Below, piece after piece: positions 8,397 through 16,955 of a stretch of DNA of 64,000 nucleotides. The stretch covers positions 1 through 64,000 of the forward strand of contig JAEZKC010000077.1 in the NCBI GenBank assembly GCA_023436205.1. Reading direction: 5' to 3'. The notes below the pieces were generated by a model. It searched no databases. It was not told where the DNA came from and saw only the letters and a program-made list of their open reading frames with translations. The first letter of the stretch is position 1; every line of letters begins with the position of its first letter. The translations under genes were made by a program, and so were the position numbers. Source of the DNA: Fibrobacterota bacterium (GTDB lineage: Bacteria > Fibrobacterota > Chitinivibrionia > Chitinivibrionales > Chitinispirillaceae).

Positions 8397-9420
8397 GAAC
8401 CGCCCCTTCTGATTGCAGTAGTTCAGAAACTTTGTTAATACAGTTTGCGAAAGATATATACTCGGGACATACATCATCACAGCGACCACATCCCACACAC
8501 ATGTTCAATCCGAACCGTTTGCGGTAATCGTACATTTTATGAAAAGTCTTGAATCTCATGCGCGATCCGTTTGTTTTACGGAACTCCATTCCCCCTGCCA
8601 TATCGCTGAATTTGTCTACATGACACCCCGCCCACATGCGACGCCGCTCGGCACTTTGACCGTTAAGCTTATCATACTGAATATCGTGCACAGAAAAACA
8701 ACTGCACGTGGGACAACTTGTATTGCAGCGTCCGCAAGCAATACAGCGGCGGGAGTACTCCTCCCACAATTCATGATCATAGAGAGCCTGGGGCATATCA
8801 GTTGAATCAGGAACAGTCACATCAGTTCCGTTTCGCAAAGGAAACTGAATATCAAAATCGACCGGTTGCCCTTTCCCTGAAAGATTCTGCTCAAATAACC
8901 CCTCACAAGAAGATAGAAGGATTCCTGATTCAGTACTTCGCACAGCAGCACCGAAATTGTTTGTTTTGTTTGTTCCCATTGAAACACAAAAACAGCTGTC
9001 AAATGGTTCGGCGCACTCCATGAGCACAAAATGAAGGCGATCTCTCAATCGTTTGTAATAAGGATCGGCTGCAGGTCCGTTTTGAAGAAAAATATTATCC
9101 AGCCGACTTACTGCATGAATATCACAGGACCTGCAGAACACTACGATCTCACGATTATCAACAGATGACGGTTCCGATACTTTCTCCTGTTCAAAACGGA
9201 GCACCGTTTCATTTATGGGAAAAAGTATCTCCTTTGCGGAACGAAAGGTCTTTTGGTCCCAGACTATCTGAGTAGCCGAACTCAGAGGTTCATAAGTGAT
9301 CAGATCAGTATCGGAAAATCGTCCCCTTCCCGACTTGCGGACCGGACCCCAGAACTGATAAGCTGAAGAGGACTCTTGAAGTAGAGTATCAAACTCTTGA
9401 TGTGTTAGTAAACGATTCAT
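8386..9420 (-). CDS. asrA: Anaerobic sulfite reductase subunit A (ferredoxin-like)
   Basis: Iron-sulfur subunit that passes electrons to AsrC. The C-terminal third carries two [4Fe-4S] motifs, CIACGRCNTSCPTC and CVGCGRCDDVCPEY. The N-terminal part (about residues 1-210) has the AsrA/HycB-like fold with FCRSCDIHAV. The ATG at 9420 has a GGAG 7 bases upstream; an ATG at 9426 sits only one base from the same GGAG. The length of 344 residues is normal. The start lies inside the end of the channel gene, which suggests translational coupling. Confidence 0.95.
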   Translation of the reverse strand: MNRLLTHQEFDTLLQESSSAYQFWGPVRKSGRGRFSDTDLITYEPLSSATQIVWDQKTFRSAKEILFPINETVLRFEQEKVSEPSSVDNREIVVFCRSCDIHAVSRLDNIFLQNGPAADPYYKRLRDRLHFVLMECAEPFDSCFCVSMGTNKTNNFGAAVRSTESGILLSSCEGLFEQNLSGKGQPVDFDIQFPLRNGTDVTVPDSTDMPQALYDHELWEEYSRRCIACGRCNTSCPTCSCFSVHDIQYDKLNGQSAERRRMWAGCHVDKFSDMAGGMEFRKTNGSRMRFKTFHKMYDYRKRFGLNMCVGCGRCDDVCPEYISFANCINKVSELLQSEGAVHDQ

Positions 9421-10231
9421 CAGCATGCTCCGCTTCTTTATTTTTCACTTTCACCGCACCTGTACCAGATGCAATATACCAGTAGGCTGCCCCGATGAAT
9501 ACTGCTCCCCCAACAATGTTTCCCAGAGTAACCGGAATCAGATTGGCCCCCAGCCCCCTTAGAGCATCACTGAAACTACTGCCCGGAAGGAAGAGGGTTG
9601 TACCTATAAGGGTCATATTGGCGACACTGTGCTCAAAACCTGATCCGATGAAAGCAAATAAACACCAGAATATCAAGATCAGCTTTGCACTCTCGTTTGC
9701 AGTCTTGCCACTTGTCCAGACCGCAAGACACACAAGCATATTGCACAATACTCCACGAAAGAATAATTCCATGAAAGGTGCAGACACTTTGGCATGAGAT
9801 ATGGCGTTAATGAATGAAACCGTGGTTTCGTTCCGTCCCAGCCCGCTCTGCACGAAAGCCCAGGCCAGCAGAAGCGAACCGGCAAAATTCCCCAGATAGC
9901 ATATTGTCCAGAGCCAGAATGTATCACGCCAGCTGACCTTATTTGCCAGACTTCCCATTGTCAGAATCATATTATTACCGGTGAAGAGTTCCGATCCAGC
10001 AAACAGTACCAGAGTGAGAGCAACTCCAAACGATGCGCCCATGACCAGCTTGACCGCTCCAGAACCCAAAGCGCTCAGCGGAGCACCTATGGAAAAAATG
10101 AGAATAATACCGAAACCGACATATATTCCCGCCATCATGGAGAGAAGAAAATAGCGGAAAGGAAATCGTTTTCCGAAATCGCGTTTCTTCTGGGCAATAC
10201 TTAAAAAAGATTCAACCGCCTGCTCAACCAT
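9389..10231 (-). CDS. Formate/nitrite transporter family channel, probable hydrosulfide/sulfite channel
   Basis: Six-helix FNT-family membrane channel of about 280 residues. Typical segments are GIYVGFGIILIFSIG, LVLFAGSELFTGNNM, WTICYLGNFAGSLLLA and FIGSGFEHSVANMTL (central His in the last). The family moves small monovalent anions. Because the gene directly precedes and overlaps asrA, the closest functional parallel is the hydrosulfide channel (HSC/FNT3) encoded next to asrABC in Clostridioides difficile, so export of HS- or uptake of sulfite is the likely role. The ATG at 10231 has GGAGG 8 bases upstream; the frame extends upstream to 10276 without a better site. Confidence 0.88.
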   Translation of the reverse strand: MVEQAVESFLSIAQKKRDFGKRFPFRYFLLSMMAGIYVGFGIILIFSIGAPLSALGSGAVKLVMGASFGVALTLVLFAGSELFTGNNMILTMGSLANKVSWRDTFWLWTICYLGNFAGSLLLAWAFVQSGLGRNETTVSFINAISHAKVSAPFMELFFRGVLCNMLVCLAVWTSGKTANESAKLILIFWCLFAFIGSGFEHSVANMTLIGTTLFLPGSSFSDALRGLGANLIPVTLGNIVGGAVFIGAAYWYIASGTGAVKVKNKEAEHADESFTNTSRV

Positions 10232-10380
10232 TACTGCTCCCTCCATAACATGCTGACACATTGCGAAGTACTTCAAATAAAAAATCTATTTACCCACTGT
10301 TTATTTGCAGACAACTAGATAATTAGAAATGTGGATTTCGCGCGGCAAGGCGTCCCGTCTCACCTCTAAAGATGCGCCCA

Positions 10381-10794
10381 CTATTCTTCTCTACTTTTAT
10401 TCACAAGCTGCTGAAGATTTACACTGCCCAAAGTGTTTCTGATTGCCTGATACATCGCATCCCAGTTTTCCCGAAGGAAACAGTTTTGAGATTTCTTGCA
10501 AACCGAATGGTTTAAGATACAATCTCGGGGGGCAAGCGGTCCTTCCAGCGCTTCAACTATTTCAAGCAGAGTAATTTGACTGGGGACACGGGTAAGTGCA
10601 TATCCTCCCCCAACCCCTCTTTTTGTATACAGCAGCCCTTTGGTGCGCAGAGTAGCCAGAAGGTTCTCGAGATAGGACTCAGGGATGGCGTCTTTTTGAA
10701 GAATTTCTCTTTTGGTAACAGCATCCTGAGAAAAATCTTTGGCTATGGCGATCATTGCTCTGACTCCGTATTCACAACGCGCGGAAAGCTTCAC
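10381..10794 (-). CDS. Rrf2-family transcriptional regulator, probable regulator of sulfur assimilation
   Basis: A 137-residue winged-helix protein: MKLSARCEYGVRAMIAIA and YLENLLATLRTKGLLYTKRGVGGGYAL are the typical Rrf2 DNA-binding segments. Three cysteines, Cys92, Cys99 and Cys105, lie at nearly the same places as the [2Fe-2S] ligands of IscR (92, 98, 104), so cluster or redox sensing is plausible. CymR-type members control cysteine metabolism. The gene sits between the sulfate/thiocarboxylate operon and the asr operon, with an inverted repeat 17 bases upstream of its start that recurs before two other sulfur operons, which suggests autoregulation. Target genes are inferred only. Confidence 0.9.
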   Translation of the reverse strand: MKLSARCEYGVRAMIAIAKDFSQDAVTKREILQKDAIPESYLENLLATLRTKGLLYTKRGVGGGYALTRVPSQITLLEIVEALEGPLAPRDCILNHSVCKKSQNCFLRENWDAMYQAIRNTLGSVNLQQLVNKSREE

Positions 10795-10810
10795 GTAATT
10801 CCCTTGATTG

Positions 10811-10827
10811 TTGACCGTTTATGTGAA
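10811..10827. promoter_or_regulatory. Putative Rrf2-regulator operator, weak copy (autoregulation)
   Basis: TTGACC-GTTTA-TGTGAA fits the TTGAYC-N5-GRTCAA pattern imperfectly, but its flanks (ATTG before, CAAT after) make a longer inverted repeat, ATTGTTGAC-N7-GTGAACAAT. It ends 17 bases from the ATG of the Rrf2 gene. Confidence 0.45.
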
Positions 10828-10899
10828 CAATATACAGTATTTTTCCCCGGAACACAATTATATTGCTGATTTTTTTTAAAAACCTTTAGTGTTTCGTAT

Positions 10900-12687
10900 C
10901 TATATGGCATAATCGCTAAAAATCTCCTGCTGTATCAATCTGTCAAAAATCTTGGTTACAGCCTCCCTGTCAGTTTCTGTGCCGTCAAGACCCAATCGCT
11001 CATCTGTGGATTGTCCAGAGTTAAACTCCACATGTAGCAATTCGTGTGGCGAAGCGAGCGTGGAGAGAAGCTTAAGATCATGAGGTTCCCCAACTGGCAA
11101 CGCAGTAACGAAAATGACTCCTGCATCCGCAAGGATACAGGCAAGTTCCCCCAGTCGTCTGATCTGTTCATCCCAGTAATCCTGACCACCTTCCAAATCT
11201 GAATCCAGACCATCCGCAAGACTGGAGACACCCAGATAATAACTCACTTTGCCAATCTCAACCAGCTTCTGTTCAAGCTGTTTGGCGATTGAGGGTGCCC
11301 GAGCAGAACCGGAGATCACCACAAATTTAGATTTGTTTCCATAAACTGTGGAGCGGTATTCGGAAGTAACCAAACCCCTGTCCCAGTGCATTTCCCGCTT
11401 GACTACCTGCTCATCCCAACTGGACATTTCAACATTTAATTTTGAAGTGATAATTCCACCACCGGAAATGTCATAATTATCCACGATAACAAAACGGCCT
11501 GTAGCCTGGATATCACTTATCAAATCAAAAGCAACTGGCCGGGTGGTTTCAAGAATGCACTCCGCAACATCGTGCCACTCAATCTGTTGCTTGCCTTTAA
11601 CACTTGTAAGCTCTGTGGCATCGATACTTGAAAGTACCTCAACCAGTCGCACGGTGACTGCTGCACTGGCAATTTTCAACTTGTATTTTCTGTCGGGAAT
11701 CATAGGTATTCGACTCATCCAGAAAATGTTTGCCTTGAAACGGGTACTGACCTGTGCCGGTAACTCACCATCTTTACACATGATCTCACCCTTGGGCAGG
11801 TAAAGTTCATCCTTGAGAGTGAACCCGGTAGCATATCCTGCACTGATAGCGCTTTTTGAAGATGTGTTGAACCCCTCAATAGAAACGATACTGGACTTTT
11901 TTCCTGAAGGCAGAAAAACCACTGGGTCCCCCAGTGCAATACTGCCTGTTTCAACTGTCCCGGCAATGATTCGCCGATCATCTCCCCACTCGGTAAATTT
12001 ATACACATCCTGAACCGGCATACGGAATGGCTTATGAAACAGATCATCTTGTTTTACAAATGAGTCAACCTGCTCCAGTACGGAAACACCATTATACCAA
12101 GGCATGCTCTTTGAAAGGGCGGCAAGATTATCACCGTTGCGAGCACTGATGGGAATGAATGCAACAGGATTTACCCCCAATCTGCCCAGAAACTCAGAGT
12201 AGTCCTTAATGACTTTTTGATAAACCGACTGTTCAAAACCGACCAAATCCATTTTGTTTACAACTACAACCAGCTGCTTTACTCCGAGCATGGAAATTAG
12301 ATATCCATGGCGCTTGGAGTTTTCCTGAATCCCCTCATGGGCATCGATCACCAGTAGTGCAGCTTCTGCGCGCGCTGCACCGCTTACCATGTTTTTCAAA
12401 AATTCCACATGCCCAGGGGCATCGATGATTATATAATCACGCTTTTTAGTTTTGAAAAAGCACCGGGCAGTATCAATTGTAATTCCCTGAGCCTGCTCAT
12501 CTTTTAAGGCATCAAGCAGGAATGCATACTCGAAAGGTCTTGCATTACGCTCGCAAGTCGCTTTCACCTGCTCAAGTTTTCCCTTGGGAAGAGAACCGGT
12601 ATCGGCAAGAAGTCTGCCGATCACAGTACTTTTACCGTGATCAACATGTCCCACCACCACTATATTCATCTGTTCGCGAGTATTCAT
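10900..12687 (-). CDS. cysN: Sulfate adenylyltransferase large subunit CysN with degenerate CysC-like tail
   Basis: GTPase subunit of ATP sulfurylase; with CysD it makes adenosine phosphosulfate (APS) from sulfate. GTPase motifs are clear: GHVDHGKST (P-loop, residues 13-21), DAPGHVEF and NKMDLV. Residues 1 to about 435 correspond to CysN. The remaining 160 residues align in position and spacing with the APS kinase domain of CysNC fusions, but the P-loop is replaced by ISGSARAPS (458-466), so ATP binding and kinase activity are unlikely. The ATG at 12687 follows AGGAG by 11 bases; the open frame extends to a TTG at 12720. It is the last gene of the sulfate operon, 51 bases after cysD. Confidence 0.93.
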   Translation of the reverse strand: MNTREQMNIVVVGHVDHGKSTVIGRLLADTGSLPKGKLEQVKATCERNARPFEYAFLLDALKDEQAQGITIDTARCFFKTKKRDYIIIDAPGHVEFLKNMVSGAARAEAALLVIDAHEGIQENSKRHGYLISMLGVKQLVVVVNKMDLVGFEQSVYQKVIKDYSEFLGRLGVNPVAFIPISARNGDNLAALSKSMPWYNGVSVLEQVDSFVKQDDLFHKPFRMPVQDVYKFTEWGDDRRIIAGTVETGSIALGDPVVFLPSGKKSSIVSIEGFNTSSKSAISAGYATGFTLKDELYLPKGEIMCKDGELPAQVSTRFKANIFWMSRIPMIPDRKYKLKIASAAVTVRLVEVLSSIDATELTSVKGKQQIEWHDVAECILETTRPVAFDLISDIQATGRFVIVDNYDISGGGIITSKLNVEMSSWDEQVVKREMHWDRGLVTSEYRSTVYGNKSKFVVISGSARAPSIAKQLEQKLVEIGKVSYYLGVSSLADGLDSDLEGGQDYWDEQIRRLGELACILADAGVIFVTALPVGEPHDLKLLSTLASPHELLHVEFNSGQSTDERLGLDGTETDREAVTKIFDRLIQQEIFSDYAI

Positions 12688-12738
12688 GTATCTGTTTTCT
12701 CCTCTTGAATGCTGTATCAAACCACCTGAATAGAGAAC

Positions 12739-13620
12739 TTACATATAACCATCTTTTCGCAAGGTCTCGAGCCCTCCCCCATCCTCTTTGTCCTGCTCTC
12801 TTCCAGACCTCTCGGCAATGTTGGCGAACTTGCCTGACCGAAGCTCTTCTATAATCTCTCCCACAGTTCGTGATTCCGATTCAACAGGACTTGTGCAGGG
12901 CCAGCAGCCAAGTGACCGGTAGCGCTTGCCACTCCCCTGGTTGTAATAGAGTGATACGGTGGGAATGTTCTCCCGCTCGATGTACTCCCATATATTCAGC
13001 TCTGTCCAGTCAAGCAGGGGATGAATCCGCAAATGCGTCCCTGGAGCAAAATCAGTCTTGAACTGATTCCAAAGCTCCGGAGGCTGATCTGCGACATCCC
13101 ACTCATTTTCCTTGTCACGAGGAGAAAAGTACCGTTCCTTTGAGCGACTGCCCTCTTCATCTGCCCTCACCCCGGCAATAACACCGGTATAGGGTTCTTT
13201 GCTCGTGTCAAGTTCATATGAGTTGGTGGTATGATTAAGCTTATACCGGGGCCAATCACCCGCCAAAGTATGCTTCAATGCCTCCGTTTTCAAAGCTTTA
13301 CAGCATGCGATACGGTCCACTTTACCATCTGGAAATGTCATCTTTTTATCCAGTGCATCCTTATTCTGACCATAAATCATGGTTAAATGCCATTCATGTG
13401 CAAGTCTGTCCCGATACTCTATCATCTCAGGAATCTTGTAATGAGTATCAATATGCACTAGAGGAAAAGGCACATGCCCGAAAAAAGCTTTACGGGCAAG
13501 CCATAGAAGTACAGTACTATCTTTACCTATAGACCACAACATGCACAAATTCTTGAATTCTCGGTAAGCTTCCCGGAATATATGAACACTTTTCGCTTCC
13601 AGTTTCTCCAGATGATCCAC
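12739..13620 (-). CDS. cysD: Sulfate adenylyltransferase small subunit CysD
   Basis: Catalytic PP-loop subunit of ATP sulfurylase. The pyrophosphate-binding loop is SIGKDSTVLL; PFPLVHIDTHYKIPEMIEYRD, GVIAGVRADEEGSRSKERYFSPRD and YRSLGCWPCT are family hallmarks. The length of 293 residues is close to the usual 300. It lies 26 bases downstream of cysH and directly before cysN, the common arrangement for joint expression. Confidence 0.97.
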   Translation of the reverse strand: MDHLEKLEAKSVHIFREAYREFKNLCMLWSIGKDSTVLLWLARKAFFGHVPFPLVHIDTHYKIPEMIEYRDRLAHEWHLTMIYGQNKDALDKKMTFPDGKVDRIACCKALKTEALKHTLAGDWPRYKLNHTTNSYELDTSKEPYTGVIAGVRADEEGSRSKERYFSPRDKENEWDVADQPPELWNQFKTDFAPGTHLRIHPLLDWTELNIWEYIERENIPTVSLYYNQGSGKRYRSLGCWPCTSPVESESRTVGEIIEELRSGKFANIAERSGREQDKEDGGGLETLRKDGYM

Positions 13621-13646
13621 TTGTATTCTCCTTATAAGTTACACGA

Positions 13647-14366
13647 TCATTTTACAGGTCTGTTGTGAAGCCCGCACTCCCGATGTTCGGGTTCCTCCCA
13701 CCACCACCGCCCGGCACGCACATCATCATCATTCTCCACAGCCCGGGTACAAGGTGCACATCCTATGCTGCGGAAGCCTTTATTATAAAGCTGGTTGTAG
13801 GGAATATTGTGAGCATGCAGGTATTCCCATACCTCCGATTCACTCCAGTCATAAAGGGGGTTTACCTTAATCAACCCGTGTGCATCATCCCACTCAACCA
13901 GTTCCACTGCAGTGCGGGTTACAGCCTGAGACCTTCTCAATCCGCAAATCCAGACATCGGCTGTGGATAACACCCGAGATAGCGGATGAAGTTTACGAAC
14001 TTCACAACACAATTTTCTCAGTGGTACGCTTTTATAAAAGAGATCAGGTCCGTGCGTGTTCACCATTTGTTCCACTTCGAATGAATCAGGTACCAGGATT
14101 TCAAAATGTATTGACAGCTGCATCATTGTATCTTCCAGAGTATGATAGAATTCCGGAAACAGTCTTCCAGTATCGAGCGTAAAAACACGCGGATTTGGAG
14201 TTCCAGAAACCATCATGTGTGTAAGAACCTGATCCTCAATACTCAAACTCGATGCAAGCACCACCCGGGACTCACCAAACTGTTTTACTATTGCAGTAAC
14301 TGCCTCCTGGGCTGACAAACCTTTGACCTTACTTCTCAGCTCAGTAACCTGAATATGCGGTTTCAT
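13647..14366 (-). CDS. cysH: Adenylylsulfate (APS) reductase, CysH family
   Basis: Thioredoxin/glutaredoxin-dependent reduction of APS to sulfite. The [4Fe-4S] ligands typical of the APS-reducing type are visible as KLCCEVRK and GCAPCTR, and the catalytic cysteine is in RECGLH near the C-terminus. SLSIEDQVL and TLDTGRLFPE are substrate-site segments. The cluster-binding form fits direct APS use and agrees with the lack of a working APS kinase in cysN. The ATG at 14366 has AGGAG upstream and gives 239 residues; the frame continues open to 14477 inside the DUF2061 gene. Confidence 0.95.
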   Translation of the reverse strand: MKPHIQVTELRSKVKGLSAQEAVTAIVKQFGESRVVLASSLSIEDQVLTHMMVSGTPNPRVFTLDTGRLFPEFYHTLEDTMMQLSIHFEILVPDSFEVEQMVNTHGPDLFYKSVPLRKLCCEVRKLHPLSRVLSTADVWICGLRRSQAVTRTAVELVEWDDAHGLIKVNPLYDWSESEVWEYLHAHNIPYNQLYNKGFRSIGCAPCTRAVENDDDVRAGRWWWEEPEHRECGLHNRPVK

Positions 14367-14376
14367 TACACCTCTC

Positions 14377-14607
14377 CTAAATCGTAAAATCAATATCGCT
14401 GTTTTTTGTCCGTCCAATAGGAATTCTATTCCAAACCCGTTCATGCCCATAGTAGATAAGAACCTTGATGACCACATCAGCCATACCTATGGAAAGAGCA
14501 GCTCCGGTTTTGCCTGTGATTAGAAAGGAAATCATAATGGTGGTAATTGTCCCCACAACCCTGTAAGAAATACCCTTTATAACACTTCTATAATGCCTGT
14601 CCTGCAT
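14377..14607 (-). CDS. DUF2061 small membrane protein
   Basis: A 76-residue protein with the DUF2061 pattern SVIKGISYRVVGTITTIMISFLITG and two membrane segments, ending in YYGHERVWNRIPIG. The family is often found next to sulfate-assimilation genes, but its role is not known to me. It may help place or protect the pathway at the membrane, which is inference. Its ATG overlaps the stop of the sulfite reductase gene by one base (TGATG), and cysH starts 10 bases after its end. Confidence 0.88.
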   Translation of the reverse strand: MQDRHYRSVIKGISYRVVGTITTIMISFLITGKTGAALSIGMADVVIKVLIYYGHERVWNRIPIGRTKNSDIDFTI

Positions 14608-16934
14608 CAGACACCTTTCCTTATGATAACTTTCCAGTAACCGTCAACCCTTTTCTCCTCCAGAACCATATGCCCCTCCGCTGCAACAGACCGGGGGACA
14701 TTCTCAATCGGAGGCCCATCATCGAGCAGAACCGCAAGCATCTGCCCCGGCTTCATTCCTGCCAGGGAAATCTTGGTTTTGACAAAATTCATGGGACATC
14801 CAACTCCCCGCAGATCTTTGGTTATGACATCCTCCTGTTTGAGATCTGCTTTGTCCAACTCCGGCTTGATAAACTGAAATGAGTTATCCATGCGTTCATA
14901 AAGTCTTTCCACAGTTTCTGCAAACTCAACTACATCCCTCTGCACAGAATGCATTTCACTGATCTGCCCTTGCTCCCCTGCCTTGACAAGTAGACTAAAC
15001 CGAGTGTCCACCAAACCAGCTTTTATGAAATGTTCATTAAAAGCCGCAAACACCTCTGCATCAGAGGCAGCCTCCACTCCGCGTGTTATAAGAAGCATTC
15101 TGGATGCAACCAGCGCCAGATCATAAACAGTCTCCGGCACTGTTTCATCTCTTTGCACCAGAGCTTTCAGTTCTCTCAGTCGCCCCAGGTCCAGTTCAAT
15201 AAGATCAAAAAGCCCTGCAGAACACTCCCCGGTTCCCTTTCCGGCCAGGGAAAAATTTTCTGTTTCACCCCAATCACGATAGTAATTCCTGTTTTCACTG
15301 AAAGGAGGTATTTCCCGGTATTTTTCACAGATACTGGTTATCATCTGCATACCATCATGTTCTAGATAATTTTTGAAACTATTGAATAACACCTTTTTTC
15401 CTGTATAATCAGCCATCAGTTCCTCGACCAGTTTGGGAAGATCGCGCGCATTGATCTCATCTACTCTTCTGGCCATCTGCAATTTGCCATCTGCAGTTAC
15501 CTTTGCACCTGCGACAACATTATATACAGGGAAGCTATGCTGATCCTTTCGCCCCACTTTACCAAAAAATCCCAGATCGGCAAGTATATGCTGACCACAG
15601 CTGTTAGAGCAACCGCTAATGTTGACCCTGACGCCATCAATCAAATCGACATCAACCTCACCGCTCTTGAGACGGTCGACCACAGCACTCATAGCACCGC
15701 GTGAACGGCATATCCCCAGTTGACAGGTACTGGCACCGGCACAAGCGATACTATTGCCGAACAGCACAGGTTCATCTGTTAAGTCAGAAATTCTTTTGCT
15801 GATTCTGTATACAGTTCCCAATGCTTTCTGCGGAATATTGCGCAAGGCGATGTTCTGATCGTAAGTGAATCGAATCACATTCTCCCCAAGAGAGGAGAGG
15901 GCATTGGCCAGTAATTCTGCCTTATCCGCATCAATCATTCCATGCAGCAAGGGAATACGAACAGTGCTGAACTCATTGTTCTTCTGAAATCCCACATACC
16001 TCTTCTTCCAAGTTTCGGGAACAGAAGCAGATTCATTCAACAAACCGATATTTGTTTGCAAAGATGAAGGAATATCCAGAATTGTCAAATATCCGATTTC
16101 CTCCTCGAGCAGTGCTCGTTTTTCCAATTCATACCGCCGCACAAATTCCTGCTGGCCCAGAGTATCCCAGAGAAAGCGAAGCCGAGCAGCATGTTTGTTT
16201 TTGCGGTTACCATATTTGGAAAAGACTCTTTTGACAGCCTCCGCGACAAGCAACACCTGGTCGTCCGGTAAAAAGTCATGAAGAAGGTGCCCGGGCTGGG
16301 AATTGCGCCCCATGCCACCAGCAGCATACACCTTGAACCCACGCCTGCCGCCCTTCACTTGAGCAACAAATCCCAGATCACTTATTAGTGCATACATCGC
16401 CGAAGCTTCTGAACCGGCGAACGTGATCTTGTATTTTCGTGGAAGAAGCCAGGAATCTCCCCGGGACGTCATGGCTGAAGTCAAGGCCACCGCATAAGGT
16501 GTAACATCGAACAATTCCTCAGGGTCAACTCCAGCATTCCAGGGAGCTGTTATGTTCCTGACAGTATTACCACCTCCCCCGCGAGTTGAAAGCCCAACCT
16601 TGAGAAGTTCGCGCATGATTGCAGTCAGATCCTCCAATGCCACATCATGGATCTGAAGCTCCTGACGGGTTGTCACATGTAAAATCCCAGACCCATACCT
16701 GAGGGACAATTCTGCAACCTTTTTCAACTGAACAGGAGTGATTATTCCTGCAGCACAGCGAATGCGCACCATGTAGGTGCCCTTTTTGCGCTGTTCATAA
16801 ACACCGAAAGGCACCCGATGAGCCTTCAGCTCTACAGCAGACACTCTTTCCTTTAGATATCCCCCAATCAGAGATTGGAGTTCATCAATTTCGTCAGTCA
16901 GCGATTCCGGTATGGTATAGAGAAGTGGATTCAT
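14607..16934 (-). CDS. Siroheme sulfite reductase fused to HEPN-like and TusA domains
   Basis: A 775-residue fusion. Residues 1 to about 550 form a nitrite/sulfite reductase: two ferredoxin-like repeats (FGVYEQRKKGTYMVRIRC, HVTTRQELQIHD), the substrate arginines, and siroheme-[4Fe-4S] ligands Cys398, Cys404, Cys442 and Cys446 (CAGASTC, GCSNSC). Residues about 571-690 are an all-helical HEPN-like segment starting ECSAGLFDL. Residues 705-775 are a TusA sulfur-relay domain with Cys713 in DLRGVGCPMNFVKTK; the usual CPxP is CPMN here. The reductase makes sulfide, and the TusA cysteine could receive it as a persulfide or hand it on to the ThiS-like carrier made by the same operon. The HEPN call is by context and shape only. 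The start has no strong AGGAGG. Confidence 0.92.
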   Translation of the reverse strand: MNPLLYTIPESLTDEIDELQSLIGGYLKERVSAVELKAHRVPFGVYEQRKKGTYMVRIRCAAGIITPVQLKKVAELSLRYGSGILHVTTRQELQIHDVALEDLTAIMRELLKVGLSTRGGGGNTVRNITAPWNAGVDPEELFDVTPYAVALTSAMTSRGDSWLLPRKYKITFAGSEASAMYALISDLGFVAQVKGGRRGFKVYAAGGMGRNSQPGHLLHDFLPDDQVLLVAEAVKRVFSKYGNRKNKHAARLRFLWDTLGQQEFVRRYELEKRALLEEEIGYLTILDIPSSLQTNIGLLNESASVPETWKKRYVGFQKNNEFSTVRIPLLHGMIDADKAELLANALSSLGENVIRFTYDQNIALRNIPQKALGTVYRISKRISDLTDEPVLFGNSIACAGASTCQLGICRSRGAMSAVVDRLKSGEVDVDLIDGVRVNISGCSNSCGQHILADLGFFGKVGRKDQHSFPVYNVVAGAKVTADGKLQMARRVDEINARDLPKLVEELMADYTGKKVLFNSFKNYLEHDGMQMITSICEKYREIPPFSENRNYYRDWGETENFSLAGKGTGECSAGLFDLIELDLGRLRELKALVQRDETVPETVYDLALVASRMLLITRGVEAASDAEVFAAFNEHFIKAGLVDTRFSLLVKAGEQGQISEMHSVQRDVVEFAETVERLYERMDNSFQFIKPELDKADLKQEDVITKDLRGVGCPMNFVKTKISLAGMKPGQMLAVLLDDGPPIENVPRSVAAEGHMVLEEKRVDGYWKVIIRKGV

Positions 16935-16955
16935 ATTAAGCCTCGATAAATCCTT

